From: Dyadobacter chenwenxiniae
GTDB taxonomy: Bacteria > Bacteroidota > Bacteroidia > Cytophagales > Spirosomataceae
Direction of reading: 5' to 3'
Length of the DNA: 64,000 bases
NCBI RefSeq assembly: GCF_022869785.1
Contig: NZ_CP094997.1
Location: 3,038,001-3,102,000 of the forward strand
The position numbers were made by a program, and so were the translations under genes. Under the pieces are notes generated by a model. It made no database searches. It was given only the letters and a program-made list of their open reading frames with translations, and was not told where the DNA came from. Below, in pieces: positions 1 through 9,780 of the stretch. The first letter of the stretch is position 1; every line of letters begins with the position of its first letter.

Positions 1-149
1 GGTCCGCGCAGGATTGTGATTCCTACCGGTGCCTGTCTCATTGTATTTCTGAACTTGCTTTCGCTATCGTTTACACTGATTAGCGTATTATGAGAGTTTG
101 TGTTGATAACACGCTTACCTGAATCCGTTTCCTGCTGTAAATTGTCCAC
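1..149 (-). CDS. Partial PAS-domain signalling protein (N-terminal part, runs off the left edge)
   Basis: The complement of bases 149 to 1 is open throughout and encodes about 49 residues. It contains the segment SKFRNTMRQAPVGITILRG, which looks like the opening of a PAS sensor domain in multi-PAS histidine kinases. No ATG precedes this segment in frame. A TAA stop lies just upstream near base 170, so a GTG at 147-149 is the likely start unless the gene is itself a fragment. It lies downstream of, and on the same strand as, the receiver protein at 201-650, so a kinase-receiver pair is plausible. The kinase part is outside the window. The PAS identity rests on one motif and is moderately sure. 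Confidence 0.5.
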   Translation of the reverse strand, partial: MDNLQQETDSGKRVINTNSHNTLISVNDSESKFRNTMRQAPVGITILRG

Positions 150-200
150 TAGCTTTCTGATGGAAGATACTTACAAATTTGGGAGGTGAACAATCCGAAA

Positions 201-650
201 TTAATATTGGTAGTAAAAATTGCCTGCAACCGGCTTCCAGTTGTGCTTAGTCCAGTCTATATCCAGCATTTGCTTGATCACCTGCTTCAATTTGAGAAAA
301 GACCCCGGTTTCCTGATGAAATAATTGGCACCTTGCGCATGCACCTTGCGTACCATTTCTTCCTGACCTGTCGTAGAAAAGATTACAACCGGAATCGCTT
401 CCCAGGCTTTTGTGTTTCTGATCTGTTCCAAACATTCAAAACCATTTTTTCTTGGCATGTTCAGATCCAGAAAAATTACGTCTGGCGGCGGAGGAACGGT
501 TGTCTCCATCAGATTAATCAGTTCAACGCCATCATTCGCCGTAATTAGCTCCGTTGATGTGCTCACCTCTCTCAATGCATCTTCGAACAGCATGCAGTCA
601 TCCGCATCGTCGTCAGCAAGGAAAATTGACTTGTTTGGTTTTGCGCTCAT
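201..650 (-). CDS. Single-domain response regulator (CheY-like receiver)
   Basis: This 149-residue protein is one receiver domain with no output domain. The acidic pocket is D13-D14-D15, the phosphoacceptor is D62 in FLDLNMP, the switch residues S92/T93 follow the fourth strand, and the conserved lysine is K114 in FIRKP. The insertion TTVPPPP before the third strand is typical of the Rcp1-like receivers that Bacteroidota keep next to PAS kinases. Such proteins relay phosphate from a partner kinase. The PAS protein beginning at 149 on the same strand is a candidate partner. The ATG at 648-650 is the only good start. Confidence 0.9.
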   Translation of the reverse strand: MSAKPNKSIFLADDDADDCMLFEDALREVSTSTELITANDGVELINLMETTVPPPPDVIFLDLNMPRKNGFECLEQIRNTKAWEAIPVVIFSTTGQEEMVRKVHAQGANYFIRKPGSFLKLKQVIKQMLDIDWTKHNWKPVAGNFYYQY

Positions 651-778
651 AATCCGGTTTTAAATTCTCTAATTATCGTTTTTCACTGGCTTACAACAGA
701 CTGGAAGAATTTTTCAATTATTTTAGCCAAATCACAATACAATTTAGAGAAAATTACCGTTTAATAAAATTTGCAGTA

Positions 779-3250
779 TTAAAATTCCCCCTCTACGCCC
801 TCTTTCGGTTTCTTTTTTGCCTGGTGTAATCTATAATTCAAAGTGAGGTTAATCTGCCTTCTGCGCCCCTGAGAGTTGTTTACTGTATAGAAATTATCGC
901 CTTCAATCACTGACCTGAACTTGCGTGAGTTGAAAACATCGATCACGCTCAATGTAAGTGTGCCATTGTTTCTCAAAATATCACGACTGGCTGCCAGATC
1001 GAGTGTCGCCAGTGCCTTCCGCTTGCCCTGAGGCGTTTGTTGAGGTGCCTCATAGTTGCCCCTTAGCTGCAAATCCGTGTTTTTCCAAAGCGTAAAGCGG
1101 GACATCATCCGCACGAACCAGCTATAAGTATCACTCTGGAATTCTTCGTCCAAATCCGTTCCGTCGGTGATTGCGCGGAAAAAGTTAACACTGCCATCCA
1201 GCTTCCACCACTGGTAAGGCGTAAATGAGCCCGTAAATTCCGCTCCGTAAGCATCTTCTGTCCCCAGGTTTTCGGGGCGCGTATAAGAGCTTCCGTCTTC
1301 CTGAACTCTTCTGATGCTTGTGATCTTCCCGTTTGTGTGACGATAGTAAAGCGATGATGTGAGCGAACCTTTACCCATATATTTAATGTGCCCGAGTTCG
1401 AATGCATTTGTAAATTCGGGATTGAGGTCGGGGTTACCACTCCAGTAGTTACGGTTGTCGCTATAAGTTGCAAACGGGCTCAGATCATTGTATTGCGGCC
1501 TGCGCACCCGGCGGCTGAAACTCAGCTGAAAGGCATTCTGCTTGGCGAAATCGTAGGTCACGTGGACGCTCGGAAAAAGATTGGCGTAAGTGCGCTTATT
1601 CACCTCATTTGTTTGCTTCAATTCCGTGGTTACACCCGTCCATTCTGCACGTAAACCTGCCTGGTAAGAAAATTTGCCTGTTTTGTTCCCCACAATTCCA
1701 TAGGCCGCGTTAATGTTTTCTTCGTATAAAAAGTTGTTGGTAAGGTCGGGTAAAGTGATCCAGCCTTCGCTGGTTTCCTGTGTAACGGTGTAGTTATTCG
1801 TCATGTCACGCGAGCTGCTCCTCGCCCCGGCTTCAAACTTACCCTCTTTGCCAAACGGATGCACATAGTCCATCTGAAACAGCAGTTGTTTTTCCGTTTC
1901 ATAATTTACCGCACGTTGCAGCAGCGGTGGAATGTCGGACGGACTTCCATCGGGCCGGTAAACATTCTCCCGATAATATTGGTCCGAATTTTCCCAGTTG
2001 TCAAGATAGCGGACGTCCGCTGTGAACTCCTGCCCTTTTTTGTCGAATGTCTTTTTGTATGTGACCGAATATTCGGAATTCGGCTCCGTTTCCGTTTCAT
2101 CCTGCGTCCGGTTTGTAAAGCTGGTCAGGTTGTTAACGCTGGTCAGATAATCCCTGTATTTCAATGTCGAAAACCGCTTTCCTTTGCTGGTCCGCCATGT
2201 GTACGAGCCGGTCAGAATGTTTTTTGGGTTGAAATAATAATCAATCCCACCGCGGGCGCTGTTGTTCATCCCTTTCAGGTTGGAAGTCATATCACGCTCC
2301 ATAATGAACGTCGAATCACCGCGGTAAAGCTCCTGGTAAAGGTAATTTTTGCCTGGTGTATTCCGGTAAGACAATGTATAATTAATAAAGAAATTGAGGT
2401 TTTTGCGTCGGTAATTAACATTAGCAGCCGCTCCGTAATTTGTAGGATAACCTGTTATAATGTCAAACGAGCCGTTAATGCCCTCTTTTCGCTCTTTTTT
2501 CAATACAATATTAATAACCCCTCCCATTCCCTCCGCCTCGTAACGTGCGGATGGATTAGTAATGATTTCCACACGCTCTATCATGCTTCCCTGCAATTGC
2601 TGCAATCCGCTGGCACCCTTGATACTTACCAGACCAGAAGGCTTACCGTCTATTAGTATACGTACATTCCCGCTTCCTCGCAGGCTAACATTGCCCTCCA
2701 CATCGACGGCAACCGAAGGAATGTTGGTAAGAATATCAACGCCCGTTCCGCCCGCATTAGCGAGGTCTTTCCCAACATTAAAGATCTTTTTATCCAGCGA
2801 TAATTCCATCGAACTTTTTTCCGCCTGCACGGTAACTTCGTCCAGTGTCCTGGCCGAGCCCGATACTTTAATGATGCCCATGTTCAATGGTGAGTTTGCG
2901 GCGGTAAGCCTGATATTTTGCGTCACTTGCGGCTTATAACCGATGAACTCTGACAACGCATAATACGAACCAGCAACAATGTCCACCACAAATCCGCCGG
3001 TTTCGTCCGTGATCGCGCCAGCGGTAAAAGTGCTGTCGGCAGTCCGGAAAAGTCGTATGCTTGCATAGCCAAGCGGGCTGTTGCTTTGGCTATCCACGAT
3101 TTTCCCGGTGACAGACAACTTATTTGCAGTTTGCGCAAGCAATGGCTGACCGCCGCAAATAATCATGAATAACAGGCCCAATCCCGCAAATGTGAACGTT
3201 ACCGTTGCCCTACCGAGCCCTCTTGCTGCAATGCTGCTTTTGATCGTCAT
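779..3250 (-). CDS. TonB-dependent receptor-like outer-membrane protein (beta-barrel family 3)
   Basis: The 823-residue protein starts with a signal peptide (about 1-40, ending LLAQ). A carboxypeptidase-regulatory-like domain follows (about 44-130, with the pattern GKIVDSQSNSPLGYASI), then a plug (about 150-255, with VSLRGSGNVRILIDG and MGGVINIVLKKE). The rest is a long aromatic beta barrel typical of the outer-membrane family PF14905. Related proteins sit in the outer membrane and import or bind unknown ligands. No SusD partner is adjacent, so a glycan-uptake role is not supported. The C-terminus is charged (KKKPKEGVEGEF) and not a classic aromatic barrel end. No clear terminator was seen downstream. 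Confidence 0.88.
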   Translation of the reverse strand: MTIKSSIAARGLGRATVTFTFAGLGLLFMIICGGQPLLAQTANKLSVTGKIVDSQSNSPLGYASIRLFRTADSTFTAGAITDETGGFVVDIVAGSYYALSEFIGYKPQVTQNIRLTAANSPLNMGIIKVSGSARTLDEVTVQAEKSSMELSLDKKIFNVGKDLANAGGTGVDILTNIPSVAVDVEGNVSLRGSGNVRILIDGKPSGLVSIKGASGLQQLQGSMIERVEIITNPSARYEAEGMGGVINIVLKKERKEGINGSFDIITGYPTNYGAAANVNYRRKNLNFFINYTLSYRNTPGKNYLYQELYRGDSTFIMERDMTSNLKGMNNSARGGIDYYFNPKNILTGSYTWRTSKGKRFSTLKYRDYLTSVNNLTSFTNRTQDETETEPNSEYSVTYKKTFDKKGQEFTADVRYLDNWENSDQYYRENVYRPDGSPSDIPPLLQRAVNYETEKQLLFQMDYVHPFGKEGKFEAGARSSSRDMTNNYTVTQETSEGWITLPDLTNNFLYEENINAAYGIVGNKTGKFSYQAGLRAEWTGVTTELKQTNEVNKRTYANLFPSVHVTYDFAKQNAFQLSFSRRVRRPQYNDLSPFATYSDNRNYWSGNPDLNPEFTNAFELGHIKYMGKGSLTSSLYYRHTNGKITSIRRVQEDGSSYTRPENLGTEDAYGAEFTGSFTPYQWWKLDGSVNFFRAITDGTDLDEEFQSDTYSWFVRMMSRFTLWKNTDLQLRGNYEAPQQTPQGKRKALATLDLAASRDILRNNGTLTLSVIDVFNSRKFRSVIEGDNFYTVNNSQGRRRQINLTLNYRLHQAKKKPKEGVEGEF

Positions 3251-3441
3251 TATAAATTTTTGTAAGCGTTTTATCGATATTCTCTTTTTTGTATAAATAT
3301 AGAAACCCTATTCTCTCATTGTTTTTACTCTACCAAGTTACTGGACAGACGAATAAATCCGCTACTTACCTGGACCCATAATAACGATATCAAAAAGAAG
3401 ACAGCTTTTCAGCGAATCAAAGTTTATCCGGTTGGGTTATC

Positions 3442-3449
3442 TAACTTTG
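3442..3449 (+). promoter_or_regulatory. Candidate -7 box (TAACTTTG) for the MATE gene
   Basis: TAACTTTG fits the Bacteroidota -7 consensus TAnnTTTG and lies 28 bases before the ATG at 3478. No good TTTG -33 box is present at the expected distance, so this is a weak call. Confidence 0.35.
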
Positions 3450-3477
3450 CAGTCTTTTTAGTATCTGTTAGTAAGTC

Positions 3478-4807
3478 ATGAAAAACGAAGCATCACAAAC
3501 GTTAAAATTAGCTTTACCCATTATTATTGGAGAACTCGCCCAAATGGCCCTCCACCTGATCGACAGCGCCATGGTCGGCGCAATCAGCTACAAACAACTT
3601 GCCGCCGCCGCGCTGGTCATTAATGCCATGAACATCCCGTTTGTGATCGGCATAGGGGATGACAATTTCTGTTTCCCAAATGGTTTCCCTTGCCAATGGG
3701 CGTCGGGATTCGCAGCTGGTTTCGCATTATTTGTTTAATGGTTTTTGCCTTTGCGCGCTAACCGCGTTAGCGATCTCCCTCACATTGGTTTTTGGAAAAG
3801 ATTTGCTGCATAACCTCGGACAGGATCCCGAAGTTGTTACGCTGGCTATTCCTTTTATGAAACTGATGGGTCTGTCCATTATTCCCATGCTGCTTTTCAT
3901 GACGTTGAAACAATTTGCGGATGGGCTGGAATTTACCAGGACTGCCATGATCCTGTCGCTCGCCGGAATGCCGCTGAACATCCTGCTCAACTGGCTGCTC
4001 ATCTACGGCAACTGGGGCTTCCCGCGCCTGGAACTTGAAGGTGCAGGCTGGGCCACATTGATCACCCGGACCTGCATGTTTTTAGCATTGGCCGCCATTG
4101 TTCTAAAACACAAAACATTCTCCCGTTACATTGCCGTGAGCAGCAGCCAATGGAAGTTTAAAGCACAAACCTGGCGTGAATTGTTGCATATTGGTGTTCC
4201 CAGCAGCTTGCAGATTGGTATGGAAGCAGGGGCTTTTGCCGTTTCAGGGATCATTATAGGAACACTGGGAGCTGTGGCGCAGGCCGCGCACCAGATTGCT
4301 TTGAGCAGTGCTTCGCTCACATTTATGGTGTCTATGGGTCTTGCACAGGCAGGCTCAATCCGCGTGAGCAATGCTCTGGGCAGGAACGACTGGTTCAAAA
4401 TCTTCGTCATCGGAAAAAGCACCATTCTCACAGCATTGATTTACGGAACAATCTGCGCCGTCATGTTTGCGGCTTTCCGGCATCAGATCCCGACGTTATT
4501 TAATAAAAATACGGAGGTTCTGGCTTTGTCCGCCTTGCTGCTGCTGTTTGCGGCCGTATTCCAGATTTCCGACAGCACCCAGGCAATTGGCGCTGGGCTT
4601 TTGCGCGGCATTAAGGACGTAAAAACGCCGACAATCCTCATTGGCGTCGCCTATTGGGTGATTGGGATCCCGGTCGGCTATCTGTTCGCATTTCATTTTA
4701 AGCTTGGCGCCGTAGGCATGTGGCTGGGATTGATCCTGGGACTTACCATGGCATCGATATTTTTAATAACGCGTTTTTTCAAAATGGCCAGGCATAGTAA
4801 TATTTGA
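3478..4807 (+). pseudogene. MATE family multidrug exporter, interrupted by a +1 frameshift
   Basis: The first 59 or so residues (start MKNEASQTLKLALPIIIGEL) read as the first helix of a MATE antiporter up to FVIGIG. The same protein then continues in the next frame as MTISVSQMVSLANGRRD through twelve-helix MATE sequence to 4807. The frames meet at a run of four G at 3655-3658. With three G the reading would be continuous as GIG-MTISV, giving a normal-length MATE protein of about 442 residues. So there is one extra G, either a real inactivating mutation or a sequencing error in the homopolymer. MATE proteins export drugs or metabolites by sodium or proton antiport across the inner membrane. 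The second part alone would lack helix one and most of helix two. Confidence 0.85.
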
Positions 4808-4956
4808 CAATTTTAAGTCATTTTAGGCCGAAATCAATCCATTAAAGAATTCAAAAGTCCGCTAAGTTTGTTTTGTGATTAGGGATAAAATGGCTAAACC
4901 TCGTCATCATCCCAGTACGTTAAAAATGTTCCGGTTCCACAATAAAAAACGACTCA

Positions 4957-6582
4957 ATGGATTTCAATTCCACGTTAAAAAACATCTTTGTTGAAGAAAA
5001 AGACATTCCTGCGGAATTTTTGCTGCCCTCGCTGATACACCAGCGCGAGTATCTCAGCGATGGCGAAATGAAAACCTGGGACGGCCCTGTTCACGAGGTT
5101 TATTCACCTGTATGCATTAAAACTGAAAATGGTCTCGAACGGAAACTGATCGGCAGTTATCCGATCTGTACAGCTGATGAAGCCGCTGCCTCCCTGGACG
5201 CTGCCGTTGCTGCTTATAACAATGGCCGCGGTGAATGGCCCACCATGAGCGTGGCCGAAAGGATTCACTGCGTGGAGCAATTCACGGGTAAAATGATCGA
5301 GCAAAAAGACATTATCGTGAAACTGATCATGTGGGAGATAGGTAAGTCCTTTGCTGATTCAGCGAAAGAGTTCGACCGCACGATCGAGTACATCTATGCA
5401 ACCATTGATTCCCTGAAAAACCTCGACCGGGATTCGTCCGGTTTTGACATTGTGGACGGCATTGCGGCTCAGGTAAGGCGTTCGCCGCTGGGCGTTGTGC
5501 TTTGTATGGGGCCTTTTAACTATCCTTTAAATGAAACTTTCACAACCCTGATCCCCGCGCTGATCATGGGCAACACCATACTTTTCAAACCCCCGAAATT
5601 TGGGACGCTGCTGCATTATCCATTGCAGGAAGCATTCATGAATAGTTTTCCAAAAGGCGTGGTGAATGTTATTTACGGACGCGGCAATGCCATTGTGCCG
5701 GGCCTTATGCAATCCGGGAAGATCAATGTCCTGACGCTGATCGGATCGAGTAAAGTGGCGAACGAGCTGAAAAAGTCGCACCCGAAAGTAAACAGACTGC
5801 GCGCAGTTTTAGGGTTGGATGCCAAAAACGCGGCGATTGTTACGCCTCATGCTGATATTAATCTGGCTGTAAAAGAAATCATTACAGGCTCACTTTCTTT
5901 TAATGGCCAGCGTTGTACGGCTTTGAAAATCATCTGGGTGCACAGAAGCATTGCGGATCAGTTCCTGAAAGAGCTGAGTGCTGCGGTTGGTGAACTGAAA
6001 TATGGAATGCCTTGGGAAAAAGGCGTAGCGCTTACTCCCCTGCCGGAAACCAATAAGATCGAATATCTGAATGACTGCATCGCGGATGCGCTGGAACACG
6101 GCGCGCAGATCATCAATGAAAACGGCGGGACCTCGGAAGGATCATTCTTCTATCCGGCGGTGGTATACCCGGTGAATAACAAAATGAAGCTTTATTATGA
6201 CGAACAATTCGGCCCGATCGTGCCGGTTGTCCCGTTCGATGATCTGGAAGAAACAATAGAATATCTGATCGAATCAACGCACGGCCAACAGGTTAGCATT
6301 TTCAGTAACAATGCCGATGAAGTTGCAGCGCTGATCGATCCGTTGGTAAACCAGGTAAGCCGCGTGAATGTGAACAGCCAATGCCAGCGCGGGCCGGACG
6401 TTTTTCCTTTTACCGGCCGTAAAGACAGCGCGGAAGGAACATTATCGGTTGCCGATGCCATTCGTGCTTTCTCGATCCGCTCACTTGTTGCATTCAAAAT
6501 GAACGATGCGAACAAGCAGCTGATCAATGAAATCGTTCATGAAGACACATCGAACTTCCTCAGCACGAAATTTATTTTCTAG
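4957..6582 (+). CDS. gapN: NADP-dependent glyceraldehyde-3-phosphate dehydrogenase-like aldehyde dehydrogenase
   Basis: This 541-residue aldehyde dehydrogenase has the catalytic cysteine C320 in NGQRCTALK and the cofactor-side motifs GPFNYPLNE, FKPPKFG and LTLIGSS. The NxQCQRGPD-like C-terminal segment is typical of non-phosphorylating GapN, which oxidises glyceraldehyde-3-phosphate straight to 3-phosphoglycerate and makes NADPH. The usual ELGGK segment holding the general-base glutamate reads G286-L-D-A-K290, so that glutamate seems absent. Substrate is therefore assigned with caution. It stands alone: a TAAGTTTG box lies at 4863-4870, and a strong hairpin follows the stop. Confidence 0.8.
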   Translation: MDFNSTLKNIFVEEKDIPAEFLLPSLIHQREYLSDGEMKTWDGPVHEVYSPVCIKTENGLERKLIGSYPICTADEAAASLDAAVAAYNNGRGEWPTMSVAERIHCVEQFTGKMIEQKDIIVKLIMWEIGKSFADSAKEFDRTIEYIYATIDSLKNLDRDSSGFDIVDGIAAQVRRSPLGVVLCMGPFNYPLNETFTTLIPALIMGNTILFKPPKFGTLLHYPLQEAFMNSFPKGVVNVIYGRGNAIVPGLMQSGKINVLTLIGSSKVANELKKSHPKVNRLRAVLGLDAKNAAIVTPHADINLAVKEIITGSLSFNGQRCTALKIIWVHRSIADQFLKELSAAVGELKYGMPWEKGVALTPLPETNKIEYLNDCIADALEHGAQIINENGGTSEGSFFYPAVVYPVNNKMKLYYDEQFGPIVPVVPFDDLEETIEYLIESTHGQQVSIFSNNADEVAALIDPLVNQVSRVNVNSQCQRGPDVFPFTGRKDSAEGTLSVADAIRAFSIRSLVAFKMNDANKQLINEIVHEDTSNFLSTKFIF

Positions 6583-6608
6583 TTGATTTTCAAAGCTTTT
6601 ATTGCCCA

Positions 6609-6670
6609 GCGGGCAATGGCCGCCAATGTATCCATGGTTGTGCAGACATGGACGGTCGTTGCCCGCTTTT
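6609..6670 (+). terminator. Hairpin terminator after gapN, with a competing upstream stem
   Basis: GCGGGCAA (6609-6616) pairs with TTGCCCGC (6659-6666) and is followed by TTTTA. Inside, CCATG and CATGG form a second stem. The left arm overlaps another perfect hairpin, ATTGCCC-AGC-GGGCAAT (6601-6617), so the two folds exclude each other. Confidence 0.65.
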
Positions 6671-6797
6671 ATATTGCCGGAGATTTACACCACTCCGTTA
6701 AACATTCACCAAATTAGTTTTACAAAATCCATTTTTGTAACAGTATCAAACAATTTAATTAGCTTTATTTTAAATGAACATAGGAAAGAAATAGCTA

Positions 6798-9095
6798 ATG
6801 AGTTCCGCTTTTACAATCGAGTCGTTGGAAATGGTGATTTCCGGTATTAATGCCGGAATCTGGGATTGGGATTTCGATACTGATGAGCAGATCTGGTCGG
6901 ATCGTTTCTTTGAATTACTTGAATATCAACCTAATGAAGTCCTACCCGGCTACGAAAATTTTACAAAAATCCTGGTTCATCCAGACGACAAAGAGACTGT
7001 ATCAAACGCTGTAAAAGCGCAGCTTGAACAAAATATCCCCTATAATGTGCAGGTAAGGCTTCTTACAAAATACCGGGGTTATCGCTATTTCGAATGTCGC
7101 GGAAACGCCAAGTTTGCAAATGGAAAGCCGGTACGCATGGTAGGTTCCATTACCGACATTCATGAGCATTATTCCCTGCGGGAAAAGCTAAGTGTGGTCT
7201 TTGAACATTCAACCGATGCCCATTTGCTTATAGACGACCGGGGCATTCTGGATTGTAACCAAGCGGCTGTGCAAATGCTGCGATGCCAGGATAAAAGCGA
7301 ATTGCTTACCATCCATCCGGCCAAATTTTCACCCGAATTCCAGCCCGACGGACGGCGTTCAGCAGATAAATCACTGGAAATGGATTACATAGCCCGCAAA
7401 ACAGGCTATAACCGCTTCGAATGGGTGCATAAGCGATTGGACGGAGAAGAGTTTCCGGTTGAGGTGACATTGAATCCGGTGCACATTGATAATAAAAAAG
7501 TGTTACTCGTGGTTTGGCATGACATCAGCCATAGGAAGAACGCAGAAGAACTCATCCGCCGTAATGAGGCTATGCTGGCTGAATCTCAACAGCTTACACA
7601 TAGTGGAAGTTGGGAGGCCGATCTGGTCACCGGGCAAAACTACTGGTCCGACGAAGCGTTCCGCATCTTTGGCCTCGAACCCAACAGCACCGGTCCTAAT
7701 ACGGAGTTGTTTTCCCAAATGATCCATCCGGACGATATGCACTTGTATATTTCGCACATCAAAGATGCCGTCAGCAACCTGAATCCTGCCAGTTTCGACC
7801 TTAGGATCGTGCTTCCGGACGGGAAGATCAAATTCATTCATGCCATAGGAAAGCCTTTTGTAGATCAGACCGGCCGGGTAGCAAAGCTTTATGGAGCCAT
7901 AATGGACATTGATGCCCAGAAGAAAAATGAGCAGGAACTCATCAAGGCAAAGGAAGATGCGGAAATGGCGGGCGTGGCCAAGTCGCAATTCCTCTCGACG
8001 ATGAGTCATGAGATACGGACACCCATGAACGCCGTAATCGGATTTACGCATTTGCTCTTGCAGCAGGACCCGAAGCCTGAGCAAATGGAGTATCTCAATA
8101 TTCTTAAATTTTCGGCTGAGAATCTGTTAGTACTCATCAATGACATCCTCGATTTCAGTAAGATTGAAGCGGGCAAAATAGAGTTTGAAGAAGTGGATTT
8201 CAACATTCTTTCTTTGCTCGAAAACATTCGCTCAGGCAACACGCAAAAGGCAGACGAGAAAGGAATTCCGCTCAAACTTAACATCGATAAAGAACTGGAC
8301 TTGACCGTAGTAGGCGATCCCGTTCGGCTTGGACAAATCCTGACGAACCTTGTCAGTAACGCAGTAAAATTCACAGAGGCGGGTGAAGTTACAGTTTCCG
8401 CGTCGGTGGCAAACCGGGGAAAAGAGTCCGTAACGGTTGATTTTGAGGTTGCGGACACCGGCATTGGCATACCCGCAGAAAAAATCAATAACATTTTCGA
8501 CAGCTTTACGCAAGCAACATCAGATACAACCAGAAAATATGGAGGCTCCGGTCTTGGTCTTACCATCACCAAGCGGTTATTGGAATTACTGAAAAGCACA
8601 ATCCAGGTGCGCAGCGAACAAGATAAGGGCTCTGTATTCTTTTTTAGCCTGCCATTTAAGCTTAGCGAAACGCAACTAGCGAACAAAACAAGTGGCGCAA
8701 CGGCCGACATTCAGAGTTTAAAAGGCATGAAGGTGCTCATTGTTGAAGATAATGCAGTGAACATTTTCCTGATGAAAAATTTCATGAAACAGTGGGAAAT
8801 CGATTTCGACGTTGCTGAAAATGGTCTTATCGCCTACGAAACCGTGCAGCAGAACGATTATGACCTTATTTTAATGGACCTGCAAATGCCTATAATGGAC
8901 GGTTACGAGGCCACTGCCAAAATCCGCTATCTCCCCGACCCTAAATACGCAACGCTGCCCATTATTGCACTCACGGCATCCGCTATGCTGGATATAAAGG
9001 ACCTTGCCTTTCAGATCGGTATGAATGATTATATCAGCAAACCGTTTACTCCCAATGACTTATTTGCCAAGATTGCAGCTTACAGAAAAAAATAA
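6798..9095 (+). CDS. Hybrid sensor histidine kinase with three PAS domains and a C-terminal receiver
   Basis: The 765-residue protein has no membrane segment. Three PAS/PAC modules fill about residues 6-375: the first begins GINAGIWDWDFDTDEQ, the second follows VFEHSTDAHLLID, and the third begins LTHSGSWEADLVTG. The dimerisation helix carries H404 in MSHEIRTPMN. An HATPase domain follows with N and G boxes (NLVSNAVKFT, DTGIGI, GGSGLGLTI). The C-terminal receiver has VEDN and phosphoacceptor D694 in LMDLQMP. It is a cytoplasmic phosphorelay kinase of unknown signal and ends at its receiver, so a separate phosphotransfer protein or partner receiver would be needed. It has its own terminator. 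Confidence 0.92.
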   Translation: MSSAFTIESLEMVISGINAGIWDWDFDTDEQIWSDRFFELLEYQPNEVLPGYENFTKILVHPDDKETVSNAVKAQLEQNIPYNVQVRLLTKYRGYRYFECRGNAKFANGKPVRMVGSITDIHEHYSLREKLSVVFEHSTDAHLLIDDRGILDCNQAAVQMLRCQDKSELLTIHPAKFSPEFQPDGRRSADKSLEMDYIARKTGYNRFEWVHKRLDGEEFPVEVTLNPVHIDNKKVLLVVWHDISHRKNAEELIRRNEAMLAESQQLTHSGSWEADLVTGQNYWSDEAFRIFGLEPNSTGPNTELFSQMIHPDDMHLYISHIKDAVSNLNPASFDLRIVLPDGKIKFIHAIGKPFVDQTGRVAKLYGAIMDIDAQKKNEQELIKAKEDAEMAGVAKSQFLSTMSHEIRTPMNAVIGFTHLLLQQDPKPEQMEYLNILKFSAENLLVLINDILDFSKIEAGKIEFEEVDFNILSLLENIRSGNTQKADEKGIPLKLNIDKELDLTVVGDPVRLGQILTNLVSNAVKFTEAGEVTVSASVANRGKESVTVDFEVADTGIGIPAEKINNIFDSFTQATSDTTRKYGGSGLGLTITKRLLELLKSTIQVRSEQDKGSVFFFSLPFKLSETQLANKTSGATADIQSLKGMKVLIVEDNAVNIFLMKNFMKQWEIDFDVAENGLIAYETVQQNDYDLILMDLQMPIMDGYEATAKIRYLPDPKYATLPIIALTASAMLDIKDLAFQIGMNDYISKPFTPNDLFAKIAAYRKK

Positions 9096-9126
9096 AGGCA
9101 ATCACCGCTTGAATGGTGATTGCCTT
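9095..9126 (+). terminator. Hairpin terminator of the hybrid kinase gene
   Basis: AAGGCAATCACC (9095-9106) and GGTGATTGCCTT (9115-9126) form a perfect 12-bp stem with an 8-base loop, starting at the last base of the stop codon. No long T-run follows, but the stem is strong. Confidence 0.7.
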
Positions 9127-9192
9127 GCATTGAACCGCAATACATTGCGAATAGGTGTGTTATTTATTTGATAGGTGTGTAATTGATATCTT

Positions 9193-9549
9193 TCAGGCGG
9201 TTTGTAAAAAAATAACCCGTTTGTAATATTCCGGGTCGTACTTTACCAAAACCTGACTTCCTTGCTTCATTGAATCATATTTTGAGTAAGACAATGTTTC
9301 GGTAACTTCTGCTACAAAATCTGTGCCTTTTGGGTGTTGGATTTTCACTTTCATCTGATATTCCGGAAGGTTATTCAGATATTCACCAGTTGGCTTGATA
9401 TTCAAAACCGTTGCGTTTGCCTGAATACCTTCACGCAGAATTTTCTGCTTCTGCTTCGCCCGGTGATTCTTTTTGATTGTAGACATAACCCAAAAAAGGA
9501 TCATTCCAAATAATATAATGGTTGCGCCGATTTCTCTATTGCTTTCCAC
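9193..9549 (-). CDS. Small membrane-anchored protein, DUF3592-like
   Basis: The 118-residue protein has one N-terminal membrane helix (about 8-24, IGATIILFGMILFWVMS). A basic stretch rich in K, R and Q follows, then a small beta domain with the pattern GIQANATVLNIKPTGEYLNNLPEYQMKV. That pattern is like DUF3592 proteins, whose function is unknown. It is probably anchored in the inner membrane with the beta domain outside the bilayer. It stands alone between two terminating genes. The family call is by resemblance only. Confidence 0.65.
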   Translation of the reverse strand: MESNREIGATIILFGMILFWVMSTIKKNHRAKQKQKILREGIQANATVLNIKPTGEYLNNLPEYQMKVKIQHPKGTDFVAEVTETLSYSKYDSMKQGSQVLVKYDPEYYKRVIFLQTA

Positions 9550-9780
9550 AGTGTTTGCTAGTTATGAGTGACATTCAAAATAAGCCAAAATAGCCCACAA
9601 ATGCCGTATTCCTATTATTGAATGGTCGTTTTAATTATTAAATGGCGACCTGTTACGTAATATTACGCGGTTCTTTTAGGCACAATTACTTACAGCATTT
9701 AACAAGTCGAACGTGTCCCGGAAAATTATCATTTTCCCTACCGGATAAATCCGCCCTCCAAATCGTAAAAGTTCCTGGTG

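Noticed and set aside
1859..2656. Long rightward open frame of 265 codons opposite the TonB receptor gene
   Set aside because: It lies wholly inside the receptor gene on the other strand and its translation has no family pattern. The receptor protein has a full domain order, so this is a shadow.
779..3250. TonB receptor as part of a glycan-use locus
   Set aside because: No SusD-like gene or glycanase is next to it, so no such locus can be claimed.
8006..8710. Leftward open frame of 234 codons opposite the hybrid kinase
   Set aside because: It mirrors the kinase ATPase region, which is clearly conserved on the other strand. The Ser- and Leu-rich translation is typical of antisense frames.
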